Source: a virus. Taken from it: a DNA stretch of 36,014 nucleotides. The position numbers and the translations under genes were made by a program. Location of the stretch: positions 1-36,014 of IMG/VR virus record IMGVR_UViG_3300024346_000237. One strand, 5' to 3'. This document shows, in pieces, positions 1 through 6,601 of this stretch (the first letter of the stretch is position 1; each line of letters opens with the position of its first letter). The notes under the pieces are model-generated. The model was given only the letters and a program-made list of their open reading frames with translations. It had not been told where the DNA came from and searched no databases.

Positions 1-3
1 GTA

Positions 4-285
4 ATGGGGAGCGGATTAAAAAATAAAAAGAAAAACAATTTGCCAGATAATTATATTGCAAATAAAGAAGAAGCTTCTGCGTACAAGTGGTGCTTACATA
101 ACAATATAAGAATAGGTCTTCAAGCAATAGATTACGTTCAGAACCCTGATAAATGGAAGATAGCCATAAGTATAGGGGAAAACTATAAAGCTTTTCATTT
201 GTCCCCTAGTGTATATACAAAAGACAATGTATGGCCGGAGTATTATAAAGCATGCTTATATTATTACAATAAACACAATAAATAA
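4..285 (+). CDS. conserved phage protein of unknown function
   Basis: This gene encodes a 93-aa soluble protein with a lysine-rich N-terminus and a tyrosine-rich C-terminal half. It has no signal peptide or membrane segment. The core around residues 22-35 (EEASAYKWCLHNN) resembles, from memory, small proteins found near nucleotide genes in marine phages, but I know of no function. The ATG at position 4 is the first start visible. The frame stays open to the window edge, so the true start could lie upstream. Its stop codon shares one base with the ATG of the next gene (TAATG), so the two are co-transcribed and probably translationally coupled. Confidence 0.7.
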   Translation: MGSGLKNKKKNNLPDNYIANKEEASAYKWCLHNNIRIGLQAIDYVQNPDKWKIAISIGENYKAFHLSPSVYTKDNVWPEYYKACLYYYNKHNK

Positions 286-1100
286 TGAATATACAAGAAG
301 AGTACAACAAATTAATGTCAGAAGTCTTATATCAAGGCAAAAAGAAAAGTGATCGCACTGGCACGGGCACGCTAAGCGTATTTGGTAGAACAATAAGACA
401 CGATATGAGCGAGGGCTTTCCTTTACTTACTACAAAGAAAGTTTGGTTCAATGCTGCTTTAACAGAAATTCTATGGATTTTACAAGGCAGAACAGATGTA
501 ACTTACTTGCAAAACCACAAAGTGCACTATTGGGATGCTGATTATGAAAGATCAGGAAGAACAGACAACACTTTAGGACCTGTATACGGGAAGCAATGGC
601 GCGATTTCGGCGGCGTAGATCAGCTTAAAAACCTTTTGGCAGATATTAAGTCTAATCCTGATTCAAGACGTCTTATAGTGAGCGCATGGAACCCCATTGA
701 AATGCCAGATATGGCTTTACCGCCTTGTCATTACGGTTTTCAAGTTTATATTAATGATGGTGTTATAGATTTAATGTGGCAACAACGTTCTGTAGATATA
801 TTTTTAGGTCTGCCTTATGATATTGCAATGTATGGATTACTATTAGAGTTCTTAGCTAAAGGTAATGGTTTAAAAGCAGGCTCATTAATTGGACAACTTG
901 GAGATTGCCATCTTTATAGCAATCATATAAAGCAAGCATCAGAGCAATTAGAAAGATATATGTATGAGTTACCAACAATTCAGGTAGAACACGGTTTATA
1001 TCTTGACAACGATGCTATCTTTATGCCAGTACATAATTCCGTATCTTTAATTAATTACAAATCACACCCTGCAATCAAGGCTCCTTTGTCTGTAGGATAA
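285..1100 (+). CDS. thyA: thymidylate synthase family enzyme, possible dCMP (hydroxy)methylase
   Basis: This 271-aa protein has the full thymidylate synthase fold and length (E. coli ThyA has 264 aa). Visible motifs are DRTGTGT (23-29), GFPLLTTKK (44-52), E61, the phosphate-binding RR at 128-129, the catalytic loop PPCH with nucleophile Cys148, QRS.D (167-171), the GD.H.Y.NH motif near residues 206-214, and a C-terminal APLSVG tail. The family transfers a one-carbon unit from methylene-tetrahydrofolate to C5 of a pyrimidine deoxynucleotide. The odd residue is Asp179 in LPYDIA. Thymidylate synthases carry Asn here (E. coli Asn177), which recognises uracil, while T4 dCMP hydroxymethylase carries Asp, which recognises cytosine. 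The fold assignment is secure but the substrate is open: dUMP, or more likely dCMP. The symbol reflects homology only. The gene is coupled to the upstream gene by a one-base overlap. Confidence 0.93.
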   Translation: MNIQEEYNKLMSEVLYQGKKKSDRTGTGTLSVFGRTIRHDMSEGFPLLTTKKVWFNAALTEILWILQGRTDVTYLQNHKVHYWDADYERSGRTDNTLGPVYGKQWRDFGGVDQLKNLLADIKSNPDSRRLIVSAWNPIEMPDMALPPCHYGFQVYINDGVIDLMWQQRSVDIFLGLPYDIAMYGLLLEFLAKGNGLKAGSLIGQLGDCHLYSNHIKQASEQLERYMYELPTIQVEHGLYLDNDAIFMPVHNSVSLINYKSHPAIKAPLSVG

Positions 1101-1111
1101 AACCAAGCAAT

Positions 1112-1909
1112 ATGTTTTACATCTACCATATCCCCGGTAAGAAGATAGGCGTAACACGTAATTTAAATAAACGCGTTACTGAACAACAAGGCTATAAAAA
1201 AGGCGAATACGAAGTCTTAGAAGAGTCTGAAGATATAAGCTATGTATCTAAAAAAGAATTAGCTTTACAAAGAGCCTACGGCTATAAAGTAGATAGGCAA
1301 TTATATTCTGAATTAAATAAAATCAAATCTAATAAAATGAAACTAAACGTAACGGAACAAACAACAACTTTCCCTATGCCTTTAAATAAGCTTAAAGGAC
1401 ATTTGATGGACAACAAAGGACTTAAGTGGGAAACATCATTAGGTGAGTTTAAAATTTCTAAAAAAACAATTGAATGGCTATTGCATAATGCTAGGCCTAG
1501 TATGTACAACAACGATAGATGTTTTATTTATAATAAAGCATATCACGAGGCGTTTATAGCTGAACCAGCCTTAGAACCTACTCATACTAAGTTTGAATTA
1601 ATTAGACAATGGGCTCAAGAACGTGGAATATATGATAAAGGAGATACAAAAACGCAGTATATTAAATTACTTGAAGAAACTGGTGAATTGGCTAAAGCAA
1701 TTCTTAACAATGACAGACCAGAAATTATTGATGCTATTGGGGACTGCGTTGTGGTTCTTACTAATCTTGCCAAGCTCGCTAATCTTAATATTGAAGATTG
1801 CATCGATAGTGCTTATAACGAAATATCTGCAAGAAAAGGAAAAATGATTAATGGCACTTTTGTTAAAGAAGAAACTCTTAAACATAAAGAAATAAACTTT
1901 CACTTATAA
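1112..1909 (+). CDS. GIY-YIG-like domain fused to MazG NTP pyrophosphohydrolase
   Basis: This 265-aa protein appears to have two domains. Residues 1-62 look like a compact GIY-YIG nuclease module: YIYHI at 3-7, IGVT at 12-15, basic residues R16 and R21, and Glu49 in the position of the usual acidic metal ligand. Residues 158-245 are a MazG-type all-alpha NTP pyrophosphohydrolase, with the metal-binding pattern EETGE (188-192) and E204..D207..D211. The middle (75-155) is not recognised. MazG enzymes hydrolyse (d)NTPs to NMP and pyrophosphate, which fits the neighbouring ThyA-family and RNR genes. The GIY-YIG part has a poor first motif and may bind DNA without cutting it. The ATG is 11 bases after the previous stop, and the end overlaps the next start by one base. 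Confidence 0.85.
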   Translation: MFYIYHIPGKKIGVTRNLNKRVTEQQGYKKGEYEVLEESEDISYVSKKELALQRAYGYKVDRQLYSELNKIKSNKMKLNVTEQTTTFPMPLNKLKGHLMDNKGLKWETSLGEFKISKKTIEWLLHNARPSMYNNDRCFIYNKAYHEAFIAEPALEPTHTKFELIRQWAQERGIYDKGDTKTQYIKLLEETGELAKAILNNDRPEIIDAIGDCVVVLTNLAKLANLNIEDCIDSAYNEISARKGKMINGTFVKEETLKHKEINFHL

Positions 1910-2199
1910 TGTCTACTAAAAAAGAAATTACATTTCGCGATCCGGTTATAGAAAGCGTTGTAGATAAGTTTGTTGAAAGATCTAACGTAGGTTTTAAAAA
2001 GTATGGTGTTACTCTTGATCAAGATCCTGGCGATCTTAATGTTTGGATGACACACTTGCAAGAAGAACTTATGGATGCGGTTAACTATATTGAAAAGCTT
2101 AAACGTGTTACCACTGAAGTTTTACAAGATAAGCTTGTAGAAAAGTATGAAGCGTCTCATGACGGTCATATGTTAGACAATGATGACTTATGGCAATAA
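1909..2199 (+). CDS. MazG-like / all-alpha nucleotide pyrophosphohydrolase-like protein
   Basis: This 96-aa helical protein contains HLQEELMDAVNYIEKL at 49-64. The E52/E53 and D56 pattern is the half-site of MazG-like and dATP/dGTP pyrophosphohydrolase-type phage proteins. The upstream part (RS..GFKKYGVTLDQDP) is typical of small phage members of this group. A second acidic motif is not obvious, so the active site may be completed by a dimer partner or may be degenerate. It directly follows another MazG domain protein (TAATG overlap), and its last bases overlap the endonuclease gene. A role in clearing or converting NTPs is inferred from family and context. Confidence 0.7.
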   Translation: MSTKKEITFRDPVIESVVDKFVERSNVGFKKYGVTLDQDPGDLNVWMTHLQEELMDAVNYIEKLKRVTTEVLQDKLVEKYEASHDGHMLDNDDLWQ

Positions 2200-2648
2200 A
2201 AAGAAGGAGTAAAAAAAGAGGTCCGGTAAGAGCAAAGAAAGTATCATTTGATGGTATTGACTTTGCGTCGGGGCTTGAAAAGTATATGTATATGGTTTTG
2301 AAAAAAGCTAAGATACGATCTAAGTATGAAGGAGAAACATTTGTTTTGTTAAATGGTTTTCATTTTGAAAACGAGGTTTATGAGAAACAATCAAATGGCA
2401 AAGGTGATTATATAAATAGAGGTAGTAAAAGAATATTACCTATTAAGTATACACCAGATTTTATAGGCGATGACTTTATAATAGAAACCAAAGGTAGGGC
2501 AAACGAATCATTCCCAATGAGATGGAAGTTGTTTAAAAAATTAGTAGGTGAACAATTTCCTAACATTACTTTATATAAGCCACAAAATCAAAAAGATTGC
2601 GACAGAACTGTAGAATTAATATTAGAAAAAAGAAATGGAAAGAAATAA
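2190..2648 (+). CDS. T7 endonuclease I-like Holliday junction resolvase
   Basis: This 152-aa protein carries the PD-(D/E)XK signature of phage T7 endonuclease I (gp3) in order: SGLEKYM with Glu30, YTPDF with Asp90, and IETKG with Glu99 and Lys101. These correspond to T7 Glu20, Asp55, Glu65 and Lys67. T7 endonuclease I resolves branched DNA during replication and packaging and degrades host DNA, and a similar role is expected here. The N-terminus (residues 2-17) is strongly basic, which suits DNA binding. The start ATG lies inside the end of the previous gene (10-base overlap), and the reading frame runs into the next small gene with a 14-base overlap. Confidence 0.9.
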   Translation: MAIKRRSKKRGPVRAKKVSFDGIDFASGLEKYMYMVLKKAKIRSKYEGETFVLLNGFHFENEVYEKQSNGKGDYINRGSKRILPIKYTPDFIGDDFIIETKGRANESFPMRWKLFKKLVGEQFPNITLYKPQNQKDCDRTVELILEKRNGKK

Positions 2649-2805
2649 ACCAGCTAATATTAAGCAACAAAAAGCCATATCAAAATCAATGTACCAGAAA
2701 AGAAAGGTAGATCAATTTGTTAAATGGAGTTTTAAAATAAAGAATAAGGTCTACTGGCGTGAATTAGTTGACTTACAAAATCAATTAGGAATTAAAGTAG
2801 AATAA
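2635..2805 (+). CDS. small basic hypothetical protein (56 aa)
   Basis: This 56-aa protein begins MERNKPANIK and ends QNQLGIKVE. It is lysine/arginine-rich with a central KRKVDQFVKWSFKIKNK stretch and no membrane segment. I do not recognise the family. Support for it as a gene comes from its position: it overlaps the end of the endonuclease frame by 14 bases, stays open without interruption, and stops two bases before the next ATG in a region where every other base is coding. Confidence 0.6.
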   Translation: MERNKPANIKQQKAISKSMYQKRKVDQFVKWSFKIKNKVYWRELVDLQNQLGIKVE

Positions 2806-2807
2806 TT

Positions 2808-2948
2808 ATGAGAGACTTTGAATTAACAATAGGACTTTATCCAGGCATTTTGTTAGGAATTAGAACCTATGCGCAGCCAAACTCAACGTTACATGTGTTA
2901 TATTTACCATTCGTAGATATATGTTTAGAGTTATTTGACGATGAATAA
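2808..2948 (+). CDS. small hypothetical protein (46 aa)
   Basis: This 46-aa protein is MRDFELTIGL at the start and ELFDDE at the end, with a hydrophobic middle (GILLGIRTY, then LHVLYLPFVDICL) that is too polar for a confident membrane call. I do not recognise it, although short proteins of this style (beta hairpin, acidic end) occur in marine phage nucleotide clusters. It starts two bases after the preceding stop and overlaps the next gene by eight bases, as expected for a tight phage operon. Confidence 0.55.
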   Translation: MRDFELTIGLYPGILLGIRTYAQPNSTLHVLYLPFVDICLELFDDE

Positions 2949-3102
2949 TGACAAATCCGCCACTATAGAATGGTGGGTAGATGATATGCTTACAGAAATG
3001 AAAGCACTAAAAAATAAGGGGGTCACTAAAAAAGACCTCCTTTTATACCTCGACTCGTGGGAGTCAACATTAAGAACAATAAAAACAATAACAAACGACT
3101 AA
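2941..3102 (+). CDS. small hypothetical protein (53 aa) upstream of nrdB
   Basis: This 53-aa protein has a tryptophan-rich helix (IEWWVDDMLTEMKAL), a turn at KNKGVTKKD, and a second helix (LLLYLDSWESTLRTIK). It is probably a small helical protein; the function is unknown. It overlaps the previous gene by eight bases, and its TAA stop shares one base with the ATG at 3102. That shared base is the main reason for placing the nrdB start at 3102. Confidence 0.6.
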   Translation: MNNDKSATIEWWVDDMLTEMKALKNKGVTKKDLLLYLDSWESTLRTIKTITND

Positions 3103-4073
3103 TGGGATTATTTACACCGAGAATTGAGTACAAGCCTTTTGAATATCCAATCTACTTTACTGAAGGTTGGTTAAAACAAGCGCAAGCATTTTGGTTACAC
3201 ACTGAGATTAGCATGTCAGGAGATGTTAAAGACTGGAACGAAAAGCTAACAGCTGAAGAAAAAAGTTTAGTAGGTAACATACTACTAGGCTTTGCACAAA
3301 CAGAATGCGCAGTATCTGACTACTGGACACAAAAAGTAGTTGGTTGGTTTCCTAAGCATGAAGTACAACAAATGGCCATGATGTTCGGTTCTCAAGAAAC
3401 AATCCATGCAGTTGCTTATTCTTATTTAAATGAAACACTTGGACTTGAAGACTTTAAAGCTTTTTTACAAGATGAAGCTACAATGGATAGGTTTAATAAC
3501 TTGGTTGCGTATGAAGGAACGGATACGAAAGGTATTGGTACATCTTTGGCAGTCTTTTCCGCCTTTGCGGAGGGAGTAAGTTTATATTCTGCTTTTGCAG
3601 TATTATATAGCTTCCAGCTAAGAAACCTTTTGAAAGGTATTGGACAACAAATGAAATGGAGTGTAAGAGATGAATCATTGCATTCTAAAATGGGTTGCCA
3701 GCTATTCAGACATATGTGTGAAGAAGACAAAGAATTATTAAACATTTGCAGAGAAGATGTTGTAGTCGCAGCAACTTCAATGCTACAAGCAGAAGAAAAT
3801 TATATTGACAGAATGTTTGAAGCAGGAGACGTAGAAGGTATTAAAGCTTACGATCTCAAACAATTTATTAGAAAAAGACTTAACGAAAAACTTGTTGAAC
3901 TTGGATACGTCGACCTTGGGTCCTACTTTGCATTTGACGAAAAAGGATCAAAAAATCTCGACTGGTTTTATCACCTTACAGGTGGCGTTACTCACACTGA
4001 CTTTTTTGCTACTCGTCCAACGGATTATAGCAAAGCGGGTGAAGGAGAAGACTTTGAGGACATATGGAATTAA
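3102..4073 (+). CDS. nrdB: ribonucleotide reductase class I small (beta) subunit
   Basis: This 323-aa ferritin-like protein houses the dimetal centre and radical that start ribonucleotide reduction by NrdA. By alignment with E. coli NrdB the metal ligands are Glu68 (E. coli Asp84), Glu99 and His102 in ETIH, Glu157, and Glu191 and His194 in RDESLH. Tyr106 sits exactly where the radical Tyr122 is. The spacing from Glu68 to Glu99 is 31 residues, as in E. coli, so the Asp-to-Glu change in the first ligand is reliable. Trp31 matches Trp48. An upstream GTG at 3057 would extend the frame by 15 residues, but that part is Asn/Lys filler inside the preceding gene; the ATG at 3102 gives the natural MGLFTPRIEY start and a TAATG overlap. 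Confidence 0.95.
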   Translation: MGLFTPRIEYKPFEYPIYFTEGWLKQAQAFWLHTEISMSGDVKDWNEKLTAEEKSLVGNILLGFAQTECAVSDYWTQKVVGWFPKHEVQQMAMMFGSQETIHAVAYSYLNETLGLEDFKAFLQDEATMDRFNNLVAYEGTDTKGIGTSLAVFSAFAEGVSLYSAFAVLYSFQLRNLLKGIGQQMKWSVRDESLHSKMGCQLFRHMCEEDKELLNICREDVVVAATSMLQAEENYIDRMFEAGDVEGIKAYDLKQFIRKRLNEKLVELGYVDLGSYFAFDEKGSKNLDWFYHLTGGVTHTDFFATRPTDYSKAGEGEDFEDIWN

Positions 4074-4285
4074 CTAAATTAAATAAAATGAAAGAACAGA
4101 CTTTATTAGAAATGAAAAACAAAATTGAAATGCTTGGCGGCTTAGTACAGCAAGTGATTCAAGAAATGAGTAACCTAAAAGATTTATCTATAGGTAGCTT
4201 AGAAACAATCAAAAGAATGCCTGGATATAAAGAAGCTATAGACCAGTTAATAGAAGAGTCGAACAACAAAAAAGAAGATAAGTAA
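4064..4285 (+). CDS. hypothetical helical protein between nrdB and nrdA
   Basis: This 73-aa protein is predicted to be almost entirely helical (KEQTLLEMKNKIEMLGGLVQ and later ETIKRMPGYKEAIDQLIEE), with a charged C-terminal tail NNKKEDK. It has no cysteines, so it is not the glutaredoxin that often sits in phage RNR operons. I do not recognise it. It overlaps the end of nrdB by ten bases and shares one base with the nrdA start, so it should be made together with both reductase subunits. Confidence 0.7.
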   Translation: MELTKLNKMKEQTLLEMKNKIEMLGGLVQQVIQEMSNLKDLSIGSLETIKRMPGYKEAIDQLIEESNNKKEDK

Positions 4286-6057
4286 TGAGCTGGAACAACG
4301 ACTGGGTTAAAGGAGTAGACTATCCCTCTTGGGGAAACACTGAGGTGTATAAAAAAACAATATCTGGGGGGTATTTAATGGCTGGCGAAACACCAAAAGA
4401 CGCTTATATGCGAGTAGCAAACACTGTTGCAAAGCGGTTATATAAGCCAGAATTGGCGGATAAGTTCTTTCAGTACATATGGAAGGGGTGGCTAAACTTA
4501 GCTTCACCAGTACTATCTAATACGGGTACGGATAGAGGTTTACCTATATCATGCTTTGGTATTGATGTAGGGGACAGCATTGCCGATATTGGTCAAAAGA
4601 ATTTAGAAATGATGTTGCTTGCAAAGCACGGAGGAGGAGTTGGTATAGGTATAAATATGATCCGTCCAGCTGGTGCTAAAATCACCGGTAATGGTACGTC
4701 AGACGGAGTAGTTCCTTTTTGTAAAATATATGATTCAACTATATTAGCTACTAATCAAGGAGCGGTTAGACGAGGGGCGGCTAGTGTTAATATTAACATT
4801 GATCATAAAGATTTTGAAGAGTGGTTAGAAATTAGAGAACCAAAAGGAGATGTAAATAGACAATCGCTTAACCTACACCAATGTGCAGTTGTTGGAGACA
4901 AGTTTATGAGAAGACTTGAAGAAGGCGACGCTGAGGCTAGAAGAAAGTGGAGTAAACTATTACAAAAAAGAAAAGCTACAGGAGAACCATATGTGTTATT
5001 CAAAGGCAACACAAACAAAGCAAACCCTGAGGCATATAAAAGAAATGGATTAAAAGTACATATGACTAACATTTGTAGTGAGATTGCATTACACACAGAT
5101 GAAAATCATAGTTTCGTATGTTGCTTGTCATCATTAAATCTTACAAAATATGAAGAGTGGAAAGATACTAATCTTATTTATGACGCGATTTGGTTCCTTG
5201 ACGGAGTCCTTGAAGAGTTTATACAAAAGGCTAAAGGCCTTAAAGGATTTGAAAACTCAGTTCGTTCTGCAGAAAAAGGAAGAGCGCTTGGCCTTGGAGT
5301 CCTTGGGTGGCACACTTACCTCCAACAAAACGGAATACCTTTCGAAGGGCTTCAAGCTCAATTTGAGACTAGGAGAATATTTAGCCAGATTAAAATCGAA
5401 AGCGAGAGGGCATCGAGGGCACTTGCCGAGGTATACGGAGAACCTCTTTGGTGTCGTGATACTGGATTTAGGAATACTCACCTTAGGGCTATTGCACCTA
5501 CTGTATCAAATAGTAAACTATCTGGGAATGTGTCTCCAGGCATCGAGCCTTGGGCTGCAAATGTATTTACAGAGCAGTCTGCAAAAGGTACGTTCATACG
5601 TAAGAACAAAGAATTAATAAAAGTTCTTAAAAAAGTAGGTATTGACACAGAGGAAACGTGGAATAAAATACTTGAAGATGGTGGAAGTATTCAGGGCATA
5701 AATATTTTAGATGATTGGGGATATATAAATAAAAAATTAGTATATTTACCAGATACATCAGAACAAGATATGTTAAATGGTTATGACGCTGTTAAAGATG
5801 TATTTAAAACGTTCAAAGAAATAAACCAGTTGGAATTAGTTAATCAAGCTGGTATACGTCAACAATATATAGATCAGTCAGTAAGTTTAAACTTAGCTTT
5901 CCCGTCTACTGCAACACCAAAGTGGATTAATCAAGTTCATTTTGAAGCATGGAAAAAAGGAGTGAAGACTTTATACTACACAAGAACTGAATCAGTATTA
6001 CGAGGAGATATTGCTGCAAAAGCTATGGATCCAGATTGCCTATCGTGTGATGGGTAA
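4285..6057 (+). CDS. nrdA: ribonucleotide reductase class I large (alpha) subunit
   Basis: This 590-aa catalytic subunit reduces ribonucleoside diphosphates to deoxynucleotides. Active-site residues are visible: Cys90 in LPISCFG (E. coli Cys225), the NICSE triad Asn262, Cys264 and Glu266 (E. coli Asn437, Cys439, Glu441), the redox partner in FVCCLSSLN (Cys280 most likely), the radical-transfer tyrosine pair in TLYYTRTE, and a C-terminal shuttle CLSC at 585-588. The N-terminus starts directly in the helical domain, so the ATP-cone of cellular NrdA (E. coli, 761 aa) is missing and dATP feedback through that site is not expected. The gene follows the 73-aa gene with a one-base overlap, and its stop is followed by terminator hairpins. 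Confidence 0.95.
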   Translation: MSWNNDWVKGVDYPSWGNTEVYKKTISGGYLMAGETPKDAYMRVANTVAKRLYKPELADKFFQYIWKGWLNLASPVLSNTGTDRGLPISCFGIDVGDSIADIGQKNLEMMLLAKHGGGVGIGINMIRPAGAKITGNGTSDGVVPFCKIYDSTILATNQGAVRRGAASVNINIDHKDFEEWLEIREPKGDVNRQSLNLHQCAVVGDKFMRRLEEGDAEARRKWSKLLQKRKATGEPYVLFKGNTNKANPEAYKRNGLKVHMTNICSEIALHTDENHSFVCCLSSLNLTKYEEWKDTNLIYDAIWFLDGVLEEFIQKAKGLKGFENSVRSAEKGRALGLGVLGWHTYLQQNGIPFEGLQAQFETRRIFSQIKIESERASRALAEVYGEPLWCRDTGFRNTHLRAIAPTVSNSKLSGNVSPGIEPWAANVFTEQSAKGTFIRKNKELIKVLKKVGIDTEETWNKILEDGGSIQGINILDDWGYINKKLVYLPDTSEQDMLNGYDAVKDVFKTFKEINQLELVNQAGIRQQYIDQSVSLNLAFPSTATPKWINQVHFEAWKKGVKTLYYTRTESVLRGDIAAKAMDPDCLSCDG

Positions 6058-6064
6058 AAAAAAA

Positions 6065-6085
6065 TCACGGAGTAGTTACCCGTGA
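6065..6085 (+). other. small hairpin after nrdA
   Basis: TCACGG at 6065-6070 pairs with CCGTGA at 6080-6085 around a nine-base loop, a few bases after the nrdA stop. There is no U-tract directly after it, so it is more likely a 3'-end stabilising hairpin than a terminator by itself. Confidence 0.5.
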
Positions 6086-6112
6086 CTTTAGTTAGTTTAG
6101 TTGTTCATATTA

Positions 6113-6144
6113 AACGCCGTTGATTAATTTCTTCGGCGTTTTTT
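6113..6144 (+). terminator. intrinsic terminator of the nucleotide-metabolism operon
   Basis: AACGCCG at 6113-6119 pairs perfectly with CGGCGTT at 6134-6140, followed by a T-run (TTTTTT including stem bases) and AT-rich DNA. This is a standard rho-independent terminator for the plus-strand operon. It lies at the point where plus- and minus-strand genes converge. Read from the minus strand the hairpin is followed by TTTAAT, so weak termination in both directions is possible. Confidence 0.8.
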
Positions 6145-6601
6145 ATATTATGCTATACACTGTTTTATTTTTGTTTCTCGAAGCTTTTAAATTGCGCTTT
6201 CTGTTTTTCCCAGGACCTACGTAACTAACGTGAACCCAGTCAGGATTTTCATCCGTTCCAAATTCCCATATAAGTTGGTCGTACTCAAGGTTATCTTTGA
6301 TGTAATTAAACATCTCTGCGTTCGTTTTAAAGCCGTGTGTGTCATCCAAATCCATTGCCTGACCATAACAGTGCTGAGAATTTTTAGAGCCTCCTATGGC
6401 TTTGTTTAGTTCTGGTGAGCGAAAGAAAGAATTAATCCTAATTGGACCTCCAGCCCATTTTCTTAGTGGTTCAAATACATGATAAGCTAGATCCCTAGCA
6501 TTTTTAACTTCATAAGCGCCAGGTTTGTTTTCAATGCCTAACCTTTGTGCTGTGTTTGAAGCTGTAAATTCTTTAAAAGATATATGATCACTAATTATCA
6601 T
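6143..6601 (-). CDS. endolysin, peptidase M15A-type
   Basis: This 152-aa protein has the D-Ala-D-Ala carboxypeptidase-like / peptidase M15A zinc site: SQHCYGQAMDLD with His77 and Asp84, WEFG with the likely catalytic Glu113, and WVHVSY with His124 as the third ligand. RINSFFRSPELN (55-66) is the usual M15A substrate-side motif. It should cleave peptide cross-links in peptidoglycan during lysis. There is no signal peptide, so release depends on a holin, and a 54-aa membrane protein overlaps its start by ATGA. The C-terminal tail (residues 130-150) is strongly basic, which is common in endolysins of Gram-negative hosts and may help reach the outer membrane. Confidence 0.9.
   Translation of the reverse strand: MIISDHISFKEFTASNTAQRLGIENKPGAYEVKNARDLAYHVFEPLRKWAGGPIRINSFFRSPELNKAIGGSKNSQHCYGQAMDLDDTHGFKTNAEMFNYIKDNLEYDQLIWEFGTDENPDWVHVSYVGPGKNRKRNLKASRNKNKTVYSII

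Noticed and set aside
3057-3101. GTG start giving NrdB an extra 15 residues
   Set aside because: The extension is Asn/Lys filler encoded within the preceding small gene; the ATG at 3102 overlaps that gene's stop and gives the family's normal N-terminus.
5150-5617. 155-codon open frame on the plus strand inside nrdA
   Set aside because: It lies wholly within nrdA in another phase, has no recognisable motif, and is explained by the local rise in GC.
1-6057. Left arm as a bacterial chromosome segment (thyA, nrdA, nrdB)
   Set aside because: One-base overlaps, tiny interspersed genes, phage-type RNR without ATP-cone, a T7 endonuclease I homologue and the adjoining virion block show that it is phage DNA.
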